Shown: positions 25,243 through 34,870, counted from the stretch's first letter. The stretch is DNA of 64,000 nucleotides from Clostridia bacterium (GCA_017410065.1 JAFQRL010000011.1:118335-182334); one strand, 5' to 3'. Notes: generated by a model from the sequence alone, not told the origin. Made by a program: numbers and translations.

Positions 25243-27321
25243 TCAGTTTTGCTCTTTCTTTGCTTCCTGAACGATCTTTTCGGTGATAGATGCGGGAACC
25301 TCATCATATCTGATGAAGTCGAAATCAAATCTTCCGCGACCCTGAGTAGCCGCACGAAGCGAGATAACGTAGTCTGTCATCTCAGAGAAAGGAACTTCCG
25401 CAAGAACCACCTGAGTGCCATCCTCGGCGGGATCGATACCCATTACTCTGCCGCGACGCTTGTTAAGATCGCCCATAACGTCACCAACGTAATTATCGGG
25501 AACGTAAACCTTAAGCTCGCCAACAGGCTCAAGTATAACAGGGTTTGCCTGAGGAAGACCGTCACGGTAAGCAATATTAGCGGCAAGCTTGAAGGAGATC
25601 TCGTTAGAGTCAACGTCGTGATAGGAGCCATCGTAAAGATTAGCCGCAAGACGGACAACGGGATAGCCCGCGAGAACGCCCTTCTGCATTGCATCCTTGA
25701 TTCCCTGCTCTACTGCGGGGAAGAAGTTCTTCGGAACTGCGCCGCCGAAAACGGTCTCCGTGAAGGTTAGACCTTCCTCTTCACCGGGAGAGAATGTGAT
25801 CTTAACGTGACCGTACTGACCCGATCCACCGGACTGCTTCTTATGCTTACCTTCAACGTCAACCTTCTTCTTGATGGTCTCGCGGTACGCGATCTTGGGC
25901 TTGATAAGCTCAACGTTCGCGCCGAATCTGTTCTTAAGCTTGGAAACAACGATATCAAGATGAATATCACCAAGACCTGAAAGTGTGAGCTGCTTTGTTT
26001 CAGAGTTGTTTACATATTCAAGGGTGAGGTCTTCTTCAAGAAGCCTTGCAATACCTGTGGAAATACGGTCCTCGTCCCCCTTTGCAACAGGCTTAACTGC
26101 CATTGTGAAATAGGGCTTGGGATATGCAACGGGTGCATATTTAATATTTGCGGAGGATGTTGTGAGGGTGTCGTTTGTGTTGGTTGCGCCAAGCTTTGCA
26201 ACAACGCCGATATCTCCGCAAGCGAGCTCATCAACGTCGACCTGCTTCTTACCTCTTAAGAAGAATATCTTATTAAGCTTTTCGGTGGAGCCTGTTGTTG
26301 TGTTGCGAAGAACTGCATCCTTCTTGAGAGAACCGTTCATAACCTTGAAGAAGGACATCTTACCGACGAATGGATCGGCAACGGTCTTGAATACGAAGAT
26401 AGAAGTATCAGCTGATGCAGGATCAATAGCAATATCCTCAAGGGCGCCGTCATTGCCGATAACCTTTTCGGTTTTGCGGGCTGTGGGGCGCGGGAAGGAC
26501 TCTGCAATGGTATCAAGGAAGGTCTTGATACCCCAATTTTTGAGCGCCGCACCGCAGAACACGGGAACGATATCACCCGTAATGATTCCCTGGTGAATAG
26601 CTTCAAGTGCTTCTTCGCGGGAGATGGGCTCCTCGTTGAAGAACTTATCCATAAGCTCATCGCTTGTCTGCGCGATAGCTTCAAGAAGCATTGCGTGATA
26701 TTCGTTGCAAACATCAGCAAACTTTTCGGGAATAGAGCTTCTGACATACTCGCCCGTTGCCTTCTCGAAGGTGTATACGCACATTTCAACAAGGTTAGCA
26801 AAGCCGATAACCGTATCGCCGTCTATGATCGGGATCTGGATAGGACATACGTTAACTCCGTACTTTTCTCTGATCGCTCCGAATACCTTATAAAAACGAG
26901 CCTCACCGTCATCAAAGCGGTTGATAAAGAACGCCTTGGGAATACCTGCCTCGGAAGCCATCTTCCAAGCAAGCTCGGTTCCAACCTCTATTCCCGCCTT
27001 ACCGTCAACAACAATGATAGCAGCATCTGCTGCTCTGACGCACTGTCTTGCTTCACCCTCGAAATCGAAGAAGCCGGGAGTGTCAAGAATATTGATCTTC
27101 GCACCGTTCCAAAGAAGGGGTGCCATAGCAGACGAGATTGAATAACCTCTCTTGACCTCTTCGGGATCGTAGTCGCAAACTGTGTTTCCGTCTGCTACGT
27201 TTCCGAGACGGTCGGTGAGCCTGGATATATATAACATCGACTCAGCGAGAGACGTCTTTCCGCCCCCACTGTGTCCGAGGAGGGCAACGTTACGAATGCT
27301 TTTGGTGTAAACCTGTTCCAT
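25243..27321 (-). CDS. EF-G-like translational GTPase (second paralogue type)
   Basis: A 692-residue GTPase with the five-domain EF-G layout. It is not the canonical fusA type: G1 is GHSGGGKTS instead of GHIDAGKT, G3 is DTPGFFDFEGE and G4 is NRFD instead of NKMD. Domain IV (about 470-600) has QSGGSGQYGHVKI and the C-terminal domain IRYDEVP. EF-G-like proteins of this group occur beside the normal EF-G in many Firmicutes; their role, perhaps in recycling or stress translation, is not settled. Monocistronic, with promoter at 27389 and a terminator. Confidence 0.9.
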   Translation of the reverse strand: MEQVYTKSIRNVALLGHSGGGKTSLAESMLYISRLTDRLGNVADGNTVCDYDPEEVKRGYSISSAMAPLLWNGAKINILDTPGFFDFEGEARQCVRAADAAIIVVDGKAGIEVGTELAWKMASEAGIPKAFFINRFDDGEARFYKVFGAIREKYGVNVCPIQIPIIDGDTVIGFANLVEMCVYTFEKATGEYVRSSIPEKFADVCNEYHAMLLEAIAQTSDELMDKFFNEEPISREEALEAIHQGIITGDIVPVFCGAALKNWGIKTFLDTIAESFPRPTARKTEKVIGNDGALEDIAIDPASADTSIFVFKTVADPFVGKMSFFKVMNGSLKKDAVLRNTTTGSTEKLNKIFFLRGKKQVDVDELACGDIGVVAKLGATNTNDTLTTSSANIKYAPVAYPKPYFTMAVKPVAKGDEDRISTGIARLLEEDLTLEYVNNSETKQLTLSGLGDIHLDIVVSKLKNRFGANVELIKPKIAYRETIKKKVDVEGKHKKQSGGSGQYGHVKITFSPGEEEGLTFTETVFGGAVPKNFFPAVEQGIKDAMQKGVLAGYPVVRLAANLYDGSYHDVDSNEISFKLAANIAYRDGLPQANPVILEPVGELKVYVPDNYVGDVMGDLNKRRGRVMGIDPAEDGTQVVLAEVPFSEMTDYVISLRAATQGRGRFDFDFIRYDEVPASITEKIVQEAKKEQN

Positions 27322-27388
27322 TTTGGGAATTCTCCTTGTGTGAAAAAAATTACTGCTATGCGTGGATTCGCAAAAACATTATAAATAA

Positions 27389-27417
27389 ATTATACACTAA
27401 ATACTAAATTTTTTCAA
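27389..27417 (-). promoter_or_regulatory. Promoter of the EF-G-like gene
   Basis: Minus strand TTGAAA (27417-27412), 17-bp spacer, TATAAT (27394-27389), about 60 bases before the start codon. Confidence 0.75.
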
Positions 27418-27452
27418 TATTTTTTCTTCAACATTTTGCTTTCAATATGTAG

Positions 27453-27502
27453 AAAAACACGGCAAAACTTTGTGCACTTCTCACAAATTTAGCCGTGTTT
27501 TA
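27453..27502 (-). terminator. Terminator after radA
   Basis: AAAACACGGC and GCCGTGTTTT form the outer stem, with an inner TTTGTG/CACAAA hairpin. It lies between the radA stop and the EF-G-like promoter; AAAA/TTTT arms let it work in either direction. Confidence 0.7.
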
Positions 27503-27529
27503 TGTTTTGTTTTGATATTTCAGCCGATT

Positions 27530-28918
27530 TTAGTCATCTGAATGCTTTCCAACCATATGCGTGAGCACCTGGTAGATATTACTAACGCCGACCAGCTCCA
27601 CGCCTTGTGGCACCTTGAGAGATGAATTAAGATTTTTCTTTGGAAGAATGATCTTAGTGAAGCCGAGACGAACTGCTTCCTTAACTCTGTAATCTATATG
27701 AGATACGGCGCGCACCTCGCCTGCAAGGCCAAGCTCACCGAATGCTATAAGATCATCGGGAATAACTCTGTCGGTAATTCCGCTTATTAAAGACATCGCG
27801 ATAGAAAGATCTGCGCTCGGTTCATTCAACTGAATTCCACCTGCAACGTTAAGATATACGTCGTTTTCATAGAAGCGCAATCCCATACGTTTTTCCAGCA
27901 CCGCAATGAGCAGGCACATTCTGTTATAATCGAAGCCGTCTGAGGTGCGCTTTCCCGTTGCATAAACGCTCTTTGTGACAAGCGACTGAATTTCCGATAT
28001 GATCGGTCTGGTTCCCTGGATCACGCAGCCTGCGCAAGATCCGCTGGTGTTCTTCGGGCGTTCCGCCATAACGACCTCGCTTGGATTTGGGATCTCAACG
28101 AGTCCCTCGTCTCCCATTTCAAAAACACCGATCTCGTTTGTTGAGCCGAATCTGTTTTTAATAGCTCTTATGATCCTATATGAATTGGTGCGTTCGCCTT
28201 CAAACGAAAGTACCGCATCAACCATATGCTCCAGGATCTTAGGTCCCGAAATACCGCCTTCTTTATTTACGTGCCCAACGAGGAACACAGCTGAACCGAA
28301 GGTCTTGGCGTAATTTATGAATACCATAGCACTTTCTCTGACCTGCGTGATACTTCCCGGAGCTGAGGTGAATCTCATTGAAGACAGCGTTTGAACAGAG
28401 TCAATAATAATAACGTCGGGTTTTATTCTCTCACATTCCGAAAGAACCGAGTCAACGTCGGTCTCGGTGAGAAGATATATAGTATCGCCCTTTATCCCAA
28501 GTCTTTCAGCACGCAGCTTAAGCTGACCCTTTGATTCCTCGCCCGAAACGTAAAGCACCGTGCGACTGCGGCCAAGCTCGGAGCAAATCTGCAAAAGGAG
28601 CGTCGACTTTCCTATACCCGGCTCGCCCGATAAGAGAACGACCGAGCTATCAACAAGTCCTCCGCCAAGAACTCTGTCCAGCTCACCCATACCTGTGCAG
28701 GTGCGCATATACGAGGGCATAACAAGCTCGGATATTTTCTCTGCTTTATTCTGAACAAAAGTGTTTCTGCCCGAATTTATTCCTTGGTTTTTCGGTTTTT
28801 CAGCAACAATCTTTTCTTCGAGAGTATTCCAGCTTGCGCACTCGGGGCATTTACCGAGCCACTTTGGAGTATTATATCCGCATTCACTGCAAACAAAGAC
28901 GGTTTTTGGTCCCTTCAT
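27530..28918 (-). CDS. radA: DNA repair protein RadA
   Basis: A 462-residue RadA (Sms), a RecA-like branch-migration ATPase in recombination repair. The N-terminal zinc finger is CSECGYN...CPECASW (about 10-30), Walker A is GEPGIGKSTLL (about 95-105), the RadA-specific KNRFGSTNEIG motif is present, and the C-terminal Lon-protease-like domain includes DVYLNVAGG. First gene of a unit with the amidase upstream on the same strand (about 30 bases apart). Confidence 0.96.
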   Translation of the reverse strand: MKGPKTVFVCSECGYNTPKWLGKCPECASWNTLEEKIVAEKPKNQGINSGRNTFVQNKAEKISELVMPSYMRTCTGMGELDRVLGGGLVDSSVVLLSGEPGIGKSTLLLQICSELGRSRTVLYVSGEESKGQLKLRAERLGIKGDTIYLLTETDVDSVLSECERIKPDVIIIDSVQTLSSMRFTSAPGSITQVRESAMVFINYAKTFGSAVFLVGHVNKEGGISGPKILEHMVDAVLSFEGERTNSYRIIRAIKNRFGSTNEIGVFEMGDEGLVEIPNPSEVVMAERPKNTSGSCAGCVIQGTRPIISEIQSLVTKSVYATGKRTSDGFDYNRMCLLIAVLEKRMGLRFYENDVYLNVAGGIQLNEPSADLSIAMSLISGITDRVIPDDLIAFGELGLAGEVRAVSHIDYRVKEAVRLGFTKIILPKKNLNSSLKVPQGVELVGVSNIYQVLTHMVGKHSDD

Positions 28919-28950
28919 AATCTGATTCCTTTGATTTTATTTTCCGAAAT

Positions 28951-29682
28951 TTATTTTCCTATATAATCTATAATACCACAAACTATCGCAAAACTCAACT
29001 GTTTTTGATATTCTTTTTCAGAAAGTTTATTACATTCCTCTTCATTTGTTAAGAATCCGCACTCAACGAGGACTGCGGGGTTGTTGATGTTTTCAAGAAC
29101 GTATATTCCCTTCCCGCCCTTAACCTTTCGATTGTTAGTTGGCTGAAGTGTGCTTTTCACCGTATTCTGTATGCTTTCCGCGATCCTTCTGCTTGATATA
29201 TTATTATCCGATGCATAGACCTGAAGCCCCGAATATTTTTCTTCACCGAAGGAATTCATATGTATGCTTATAAACAGAGCACCGTCATACCTGTTTGCGA
29301 TCTCGCATCTGTTTTTCAAGTCGGATATCTTCCTTATCCCCTTTATATCTTCCTCGGGCTTATAAAGGAGCTTATCCTCCGTTCTTGTGAAAACAACGGT
29401 AACTCCTCTTTCTGATAGCTCCTCGCCGATAAGATTCGCTATTTCAAGATTCAGATCCTTCTCATACACTCCGTTTTTTCCGATAGCTCCGCAATCCTCG
29501 CCGCCGTGCCCTGCATCTATGATTACGATTTTTTCCTTAACGTTCGGCGAGGTCGCACCGATATAAAGCTCGTCGCCCCACCTATCAATTACCGTGCCTC
29601 CGCAAAAGATCAAAGCGCAGACCGTTATAATAACAACCAGCATCGGACAAATCATTTTAAGATTAATAAGTCTTTTAAACAT
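28951..29682 (-). CDS. cwlD: N-acetylmuramoyl-L-alanine amidase, CwlD-like
   Basis: A 243-residue amidase_3 enzyme that cuts the amide between muramic acid and the stem peptide. One N-terminal membrane segment (about 10-30) places the catalytic domain outside. Zinc ligands are visible as His in IDAGHGGEDCG, Glu in the following helix and His in SIHMNSFGE; the catalytic Glu is in VLVECGFLTNEEE. In spore formers CwlD makes muramic-lactam in the cortex; that role is inferred from similarity only. The start at 29682 has GGAGG eight bases before it. Confidence 0.85.
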   Translation of the reverse strand: MFKRLINLKMICPMLVVIITVCALIFCGGTVIDRWGDELYIGATSPNVKEKIVIIDAGHGGEDCGAIGKNGVYEKDLNLEIANLIGEELSERGVTVVFTRTEDKLLYKPEEDIKGIRKISDLKNRCEIANRYDGALFISIHMNSFGEEKYSGLQVYASDNNISSRRIAESIQNTVKSTLQPTNNRKVKGGKGIYVLENINNPAVLVECGFLTNEEECNKLSEKEYQKQLSFAIVCGIIDYIGK

Positions 29683-29742
29683 AAAAAGAACCTCCATAAG
29701 TCATCTAACTATATGGAGATCCTTTTAAAAATATTACCTAAA

Positions 29743-30360
29743 TCAATCTCTGCCGCCCATCGTTGGACCTTGAGGCTTTGATTTGAACAAATTAACGATT
29801 CTGATATCCTTTGAGCCGAAGAGATAACCGATTTGAGTTGCGGCAATTGCCAGAAGCGGCATAACGCCAAAGCCGACGGTCTCAAAGAAATAATCCATAT
29901 TTGAATTTGCGGGAAGATAGGAGAATATTCCCTGAATTATACCGAGATACATAGCGCAGAAGAATCTGAGGAAAAGATTTGCGACCGAGAATACCGTATA
30001 AAGCCAGGCAGCTTCGGTGGCAAAATAGATCGCCATCGATACCACGCCGATGATCGCAAAGAGGAAATTAAGCGAATTTGCGACAACAGCCATAATCACG
30101 CCCTTGCCTCTTACAGCGCCCATTTTACCGGCATCTATCTTTATCTTATCCTTTGAGCCGTACTCCCAACCTGCATTATATAATAATATTAGGTAGAAAA
30201 CGGTTGCAAAAACAGACAGCCAGATCCTGACGGTGTGGGAGGAATCCTTGCCCATTCCAAAATCAAGACCTGTATATAAAACCAATGAAAAGATCGTTAT
30301 ACCTACCTGATTAATGAACAGGCGCACGATCTCATACGAATTTTCCTTTAAGAGCTTCAT
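29743..30360 (-). CDS. Uncharacterised multi-span membrane protein
   Basis: A 205-residue protein with about five hydrophobic segments (for example around residues 18-35, 47-65, 88-112, 120-145, 160-182) and a basic C-terminal tail ending KPQGPTMGGRD. I do not recognise a family. Start at the ATG at 30360 after AAGGAG. It lies 60 bases before the amidase gene on the same strand and may be cotranscribed with it. Confidence 0.75.
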   Translation of the reverse strand: MKLLKENSYEIVRLFINQVGITIFSLVLYTGLDFGMGKDSSHTVRIWLSVFATVFYLILLYNAGWEYGSKDKIKIDAGKMGAVRGKGVIMAVVANSLNFLFAIIGVVSMAIYFATEAAWLYTVFSVANLFLRFFCAMYLGIIQGIFSYLPANSNMDYFFETVGFGVMPLLAIAATQIGYLFGSKDIRIVNLFKSKPQGPTMGGRD

Positions 30361-30503
30361 AAGCACTCCTTCCCTTTTTCTATTATAATGATATCATATT
30401 TTTATGAAAAAACAAGAGAAAATTTAAAATGTTTACAGTTTGTCCACTTTATAGGGTGCAAAAATTTTGTATAATATAATAAAAAGATGAAAGGAGAGCG
30501 GCT

Positions 30504-31538
30504 ATGGCACAAATGACCTTGAAGAGCGCGGACTTTAAGGCTCTGCCCCAATTTTTGAAGGACTACGCAGGATACACCGCAACGATAAAGGGCAACAGCG
30601 AGAAGACTGTGTGCGAATATCTGCTCGACCTTCGTACCTTCTTCAGATTTTTAAAAATGCGAGAGCTCGGTGAGGATTGGGATGAGAAGGAGTTTGAATC
30701 AGTTTCGATCTCCGACGTAACGCTGGAGGAGGCAAACAAAGTAACCTCGCAGAATATTCTGGATTTTCTCTACTATCTCGGAATGGAAAGAAAAAACACT
30801 CCAACAACGAGAATGAGAAAGCTCAGCTCGCTTAAATCCTTCTTTCATTATGCATACGGAAAGCGGCATCTTATAGATTCAAACCCGACCTCCGATATTG
30901 ATGCGCCGAAGAAAAACGTGACTGTTCCAAAGTATCTGACCCTTGAAGAGGCTGTACGGCTTTTGAATTCGGTAACAGAGGACAAGGAATCAAAAACAAG
31001 GCAACGCGACTATACCATAATTGCTTTATTTCTCAACACGGGTATGCGTTTATCCGAGCTTGTTGGTCTTAATCTGCAAAGCTTCGACCCCGAGCTGCGA
31101 TCTGTCAAGGTCCTTGGTAAGGGCAACAAAGAAAGAATAATTTACCTCAATGAAGCCGCAAGAGCCGCTGTGGAAGCATACCTGCGCATAAGGCTCGATC
31201 CAAAGTATGTCAGGACCTCCTCTAATGCTTTTTTACTAAGCAGACTTGAGACACGCATCTCCCCCAAAACCGTGCAATGGGTGGTTTATAAGTATCTTGA
31301 TAGAACCGGTCTCAAATCTAAAGGAATGTCCGTCCATAAGCTTCGGCACACCGCCGCTACTCTTATGTATCAGAGCGGAAAGGTCGATATAAGGGTGCTC
31401 AAGGATATACTCGGGCACGAGCAGCTGAACACAACTCAAATCTATACTCACGTTGTGAACAGGAATCTCGAGGAGGCTATGGAAAACAACCCGCTTTCAG
31501 ACGTATTCATATCAAATAGCAAAGGCACGAAAAAGTAA
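30504..31538 (+). CDS. Tyrosine recombinase, XerC/XerD-like
   Basis: A 344-residue site-specific recombinase. The N-terminal SAM-like core-binding domain spans about 12-130; the catalytic domain shows TGMRLSELVGL (first Arg), VHKLRHTAATLMYQ (His-x-x-Arg), LGHEQLNTTQIYTHV (His and the Tyr nucleophile). It lies in chromosomal context rather than in an obvious element, 10 bases before an XRE regulator, and Xer dimer-resolution is a plausible job. A TATAAT at 30470-30475 is present upstream but I find no good -35. Confidence 0.9.
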   Translation: MAQMTLKSADFKALPQFLKDYAGYTATIKGNSEKTVCEYLLDLRTFFRFLKMRELGEDWDEKEFESVSISDVTLEEANKVTSQNILDFLYYLGMERKNTPTTRMRKLSSLKSFFHYAYGKRHLIDSNPTSDIDAPKKNVTVPKYLTLEEAVRLLNSVTEDKESKTRQRDYTIIALFLNTGMRLSELVGLNLQSFDPELRSVKVLGKGNKERIIYLNEAARAAVEAYLRIRLDPKYVRTSSNAFLLSRLETRISPKTVQWVVYKYLDRTGLKSKGMSVHKLRHTAATLMYQSGKVDIRVLKDILGHEQLNTTQIYTHVVNRNLEEAMENNPLSDVFISNSKGTKK

Positions 31539-31548
31539 AGGAGCAACT

Positions 31549-32391
31549 ATGACTCTTGGTGAAAAGATAAAAAACGCAAGGCGCGGTAAGAAAATGACTC
31601 AACAGGAGCTCTGCCGAGACCATTTGACCCGCAATATGCTGAGCGCCATCGAATGCGGAAAGGCGTCTCCCTCGCTTTCAACGCTTGAATATATCGCAAG
31701 CCGTCTTTCTATACCGACCTCATATCTTGTTTCGGATGACGACGACCTGTTCTTCTATGAGAAAAAGCAAGCAATGAAATCAATAACAGCGGCTTATAAG
31801 GAAAAAAGGTATAGGGATGTTATTAAGCTTGCGGAAGCTCTGTCTTCTCTTGATAACGAGCTTGCTTTCATACTTGCACAAAGTCATTTTGCCCTTGCTC
31901 GCAAGTCGGTTTTAAGCGGTGCCTTGATAACTGCCAAGGAGCATATTACCGCAGCAGAGGAATACTGCAAGCAGACCGTATACGAAACTGCAACCATAGA
32001 GCATTTGATATTAATGTACCGTGCACTAGCTCAAAACATTCAGTCTCCCCTGCTTGAATTTGATATCAAAGCCTTTGAGAGCGGTATAGATCCCGATTAT
32101 GAATATGAATTTTACAGATACATACTTTCCGACAGCTCATTCCAATATAGAAATCCTACATTCTCAAAGCACATAAGGGCTAAGGAGCTTATAAAAAACA
32201 GAAAGTACCACGAGGCACTCCGTCTTCTTGAAGAAATCATCGACGAAAAGAACCCGGAAACCTATAACTGCTACGCAATGTTCGGTGTTTATACGGATAT
32301 GGAGTATTGCTCAAAGCAGCTTGCCAACTTTGAAGCGGCTTATAAATACGCAAGCAAACGGCTTTCAATGATCGAAGGCTTCAAGGCGTAG
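31549..32391 (+). CDS. XRE-family regulator with TPR-like C-terminal domain
   Basis: A 280-residue protein. Residues 1-65 are a Cro/CI helix-turn-helix (KMTQQELCRDHLTRNMLSAIE, key part TQQELC...RNMLSAIECG), and the remaining 200 residues are helical repeats like the TPR domains of RRNPP/Rgg-type regulators. Such proteins may sense a peptide, but no small peptide gene was found next to it. Ribosome site AAAGGAG; probably cotranscribed with the recombinase gene and closed by a terminator. Confidence 0.85.
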   Translation: MTLGEKIKNARRGKKMTQQELCRDHLTRNMLSAIECGKASPSLSTLEYIASRLSIPTSYLVSDDDDLFFYEKKQAMKSITAAYKEKRYRDVIKLAEALSSLDNELAFILAQSHFALARKSVLSGALITAKEHITAAEEYCKQTVYETATIEHLILMYRALAQNIQSPLLEFDIKAFESGIDPDYEYEFYRYILSDSSFQYRNPTFSKHIRAKELIKNRKYHEALRLLEEIIDEKNPETYNCYAMFGVYTDMEYCSKQLANFEAAYKYASKRLSMIEGFKA

Positions 32392-32402
32392 ATATATATA
32401 CA

Positions 32403-32437
32403 GAGACCGTCCAAAACATACGGACGGTCTTTTTTAA
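32403..32437 (+). terminator. Terminator after the XRE/TPR gene
   Basis: AGACCGTCC and GGACGGTCT, 9-bp stem with a 10-base loop, followed by TTTTTT. Confidence 0.92.
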
Positions 32438-32489
32438 TTAAGAAAAGGTAAAAATAATAATAAAATTATTATATTTCCGAAAAAAGGAC

Positions 32490-32518
32490 TTGACTAATTC
32501 TTAATTTGATGGTATAGT
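32490..32518 (+). promoter_or_regulatory. Promoter of the decarboxylase operon
   Basis: TTGACT (32490-32495), 17-bp spacer, TATAGT (32513-32518). It leaves a leader of about 100 bases with a hairpin near the start codon. Confidence 0.75.
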
Positions 32519-32597
32519 ATAAGTGGTGAAAATTGGGCTATTTACTATATATAGGTCAAAATTCCCCGTTAAATCAGATAATATTTAGGAAGGAGAG

Positions 32598-32617
32598 ATT
32601 TGCTGTTCAGCAAATCG
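32598..32617 (+). promoter_or_regulatory. Hairpin between ribosome site and TTG start
   Basis: GATTTGCTG and CAGCAAATC form a perfect 9-bp stem with a 2-base loop. AGGAAGGAGAG lies directly before it (32587-32597) and the apparent TTG start codon ten bases after it, so folding brings a strong but distant Shine-Dalgarno sequence next to the start. Confidence 0.55.
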
Positions 32618-32627
32618 GGAATTCGTT

Positions 32628-34067
32628 TTGGACAAATACACAAAACCTAATTTCTGCGGTCTGCCCACAGCCGCAGAGCTTCGCGAGGCACTTATTGCAA
32701 GCGAAGGATCCGATGTGAGAGTTCAGCTGGGTATGCTTTTCGACGAGGGAACCTTCGTTGAAACCTCCGCCTTTACAAAGCGCGGCGTATCCGAATTCAT
32801 CACAACGGAAAGAGCGAGTGAGCTTGAGGGTGTTATCTGCGGATACGGAGCAATAGACGGTAAGCTCGTCTTTGCTTTCGCGGAAGACGCATCCAGAATG
32901 GGCGGTGCTATCGACGAGCGTCACGCAAAGAAGATCTGTGACCTCTACAAGCTCGCTCAAAGCAACGGTGCCCCTGTTATCGGTATCTTCAATTCATCGG
33001 GAACCGATATTTTTGAGGGAACGGGTGCTCTTGCGGCATACGGCAGGATAATGTCCGCTGTTAGCCGTGCTTCGGGAGTTATTCCCCAGATCGCATTCGT
33101 TGCAGGAAAGTGCATCGGCACGTCTGCGGCTATTGCATCTATGTTTGACATTGTTATCAAGGCATCCTCGGCAGAGCTTTACGTTTCTTCCCCTGCCCTC
33201 ACAGGTAAGGATGGAGCGCAGGATCCTGTGGTAGCCTTCAGCGGTGCTGTTGAGCAGTGCGCAGGCTATGTCAGAAGCCTTATTTCCTTCCTCCCCTCCA
33301 ACTCCTCCGTTGGAGTACAGTGCTCGGATATCTGCACTGACAACCTCAACAGAAAGCTTGGTAGCATTGATTTTGGCGGAGATGCTCTTTCGGCTGTCTC
33401 TGTTATCTGTGATGCAGGTATGTTCTACGAGCTTTCCCGCGATTTTGCTCCCGAGGTCACAACCGTTTTCACCACAATAGGCGGTGTTAAGTGCGGCATC
33501 GTTGCAACCTCCTATGCAAAGAATGAGGGTAGGATCAATACCGCGGCGGCAAGAAAGATCTCGAAGTTCGTAAATCTTTGCGACAGCTTCTCTGTTCCCG
33601 TGGTAACTCTCGTTGATTCTCTCGGACTTGCTATTGACTCCGCAAACGAGGATCTCTTTGCTCCCGAGCTTTCAAAGCTCGCGTTTGCATACGCTAATTC
33701 CACCTGCCCCAAGGTAACTGTTATTCTCGGTCACGCGATCGGTGCGGCGTTCGTTCTTCTCGGCTCCAAGTCTCTCGGTGCCGATATAGTTTACGCCCTC
33801 GACGATAGCGAGATCGGTGCGCTTCCCGCTGATAGCGGCGTTGCATTCGCTTGGGATAAGTACATCACAGAGGAAAAGACCCGCGAGGAGCTTATTGCCG
33901 AATGGAAGGAAAACGTTTCCTCTCCCGTTGCGGCGGCTTCCAGCGGCGAGATCGACGATATAATCAATACTAACGAATTAAGAGCACGCATCTGCTCTGC
34001 ACTCCTTATGCTTTCGGCTAAGGGCTGTGCTTCTGCGGTTGCCAACCGTAAGGTTCTTCCTCTTTAA
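32628..34067 (+). CDS. Divergent acyl-CoA-type carboxyltransferase subunit (MmdA-like)
   Basis: A 479-residue carboxyltransferase with two crotonase-like halves, as in methylmalonyl-CoA decarboxylase alpha and transcarboxylase 12S. GGAIDERHAKKI and the second-half LGADIVYALDDSEIGA align, but key oxyanion motifs differ: the usual DSGGARIQEG reads NSSGTDIFEG, and the usual KxYGGAY reads GHAIGAAF. The substrate may therefore not be a standard acyl-CoA. The frame starts with TTG at 32628; no ATG is available in front of the conserved CGLP segment. First gene of a five-gene operon with the biotin carrier, pump and a second carboxyltransferase. Confidence 0.8.
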   Translation: MDKYTKPNFCGLPTAAELREALIASEGSDVRVQLGMLFDEGTFVETSAFTKRGVSEFITTERASELEGVICGYGAIDGKLVFAFAEDASRMGGAIDERHAKKICDLYKLAQSNGAPVIGIFNSSGTDIFEGTGALAAYGRIMSAVSRASGVIPQIAFVAGKCIGTSAAIASMFDIVIKASSAELYVSSPALTGKDGAQDPVVAFSGAVEQCAGYVRSLISFLPSNSSVGVQCSDICTDNLNRKLGSIDFGGDALSAVSVICDAGMFYELSRDFAPEVTTVFTTIGGVKCGIVATSYAKNEGRINTAAARKISKFVNLCDSFSVPVVTLVDSLGLAIDSANEDLFAPELSKLAFAYANSTCPKVTVILGHAIGAAFVLLGSKSLGADIVYALDDSEIGALPADSGVAFAWDKYITEEKTREELIAEWKENVSSPVAAASSGEIDDIINTNELRARICSALLMLSAKGCASAVANRKVLPL

Positions 34068-34082
34068 TTTTGGAGGTCTCGT

Positions 34083-34436
34083 ATGTTTGGTATTGATAAG
34101 GCTCAAAAGATCGTAGATTACGCGAACTTTGATATTTCGCAATTGGGCGATGCCTTCCTTTTTGGTGGCACTATGCTTCTCATCGGTATGATCACAATTT
34201 TTTCAGTCCTTTCACTGCTTTGGCTTTGTCTCACAATCTTCAAGTACGTTTTTGCCAACGTTGGTAAAGCCAAGGAAAACAAGAATGCAAAGGTAGAAGC
34301 TCCCGTCGCGCCCGTAGTAGTTCCTAAAAAGAACGATGATTCCGAGATCGTTGCGGTTATTGCCGCAGCCATTGCAATGGCAGAAAGTGAAAACTCGGAT
34401 ATGAAATTCAGAGTAGTTTCCTTTAAAAGAAAATAA
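34083..34436 (+). CDS. Small OadG-like membrane subunit
   Basis: A 117-residue protein with one membrane helix (about 25-55, GGTMLLIGMITIFSVLSLLW) and a flexible Ala/Pro/Val-rich stretch followed by an AIAAAIAMAE helix, the pattern of OadG/MmdD gamma/delta subunits, which tie the carboxyltransferase to the pump. Position between carboxyltransferase and biotin carrier supports it. Confidence 0.85.
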   Translation: MFGIDKAQKIVDYANFDISQLGDAFLFGGTMLLIGMITIFSVLSLLWLCLTIFKYVFANVGKAKENKNAKVEAPVAPVVVPKKNDDSEIVAVIAAAIAMAESENSDMKFRVVSFKRK

Positions 34437-34454
34437 CAGAAAGGTGATAGTAAA

Positions 34455-34844
34455 ATGAAAAAGTACAATATAACCGTTAATGGAACGACCTACGAGGTCG
34501 TTGTTGAGGAGGTTGGCGGCGCAGCACCTGTCGCTCCCGCAGCTCCCGTATTCTCCGCTCCCGTAGCAGCTCCCGCACCTGTTGCAGCTCCTGCTCCCGC
34601 AGCTCCCAAGGCGGCTCCCTCCGCACAAGGAGCAAATTCCGTTACCGCTCCTATGCCCGGTACCATTCTTGATATCAAGGTTTCTCAGGGTCAGTCCGTT
34701 AAGAAGGGCGACACCGTTTGCGTTCTTGAAGCAATGAAGATGGAGAACGATATCCCTGCTCCATGCGACGGTGTTGTTGCGTCCATTAACGTTCAGAAGG
34801 GCGCATCTGTTGCCGCAAACGACGTTATTATAACTCTTAACTGA
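34455..34844 (+). CDS. Biotin carrier protein of the decarboxylase
   Basis: A 129-residue biotinyl protein. An N-terminal beta segment (MKKYNITVNGTTYEVVVEE), an Ala/Pro-rich swinging linker (about 25-60) and a biotinyl domain with the modified lysine in LEAMKMENDI. It shuttles the carboxyl group from the carboxyltransferase to the membrane subunit. Confidence 0.95.
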   Translation: MKKYNITVNGTTYEVVVEEVGGAAPVAPAAPVFSAPVAAPAPVAAPAPAAPKAAPSAQGANSVTAPMPGTILDIKVSQGQSVKKGDTVCVLEAMKMENDIPAPCDGVVASINVQKGASVAANDVIITLN

Positions 34845-34870
34845 TTCTACAAAGGAACGGGTACTGTTTA

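Noticed and set aside
30504..31538. Second mobile element carrying the Xer-like recombinase
   Set aside because: Base composition and neighbours are chromosomal and no cargo, excisionase or end repeats were seen; a Xer-type housekeeping role is simpler.
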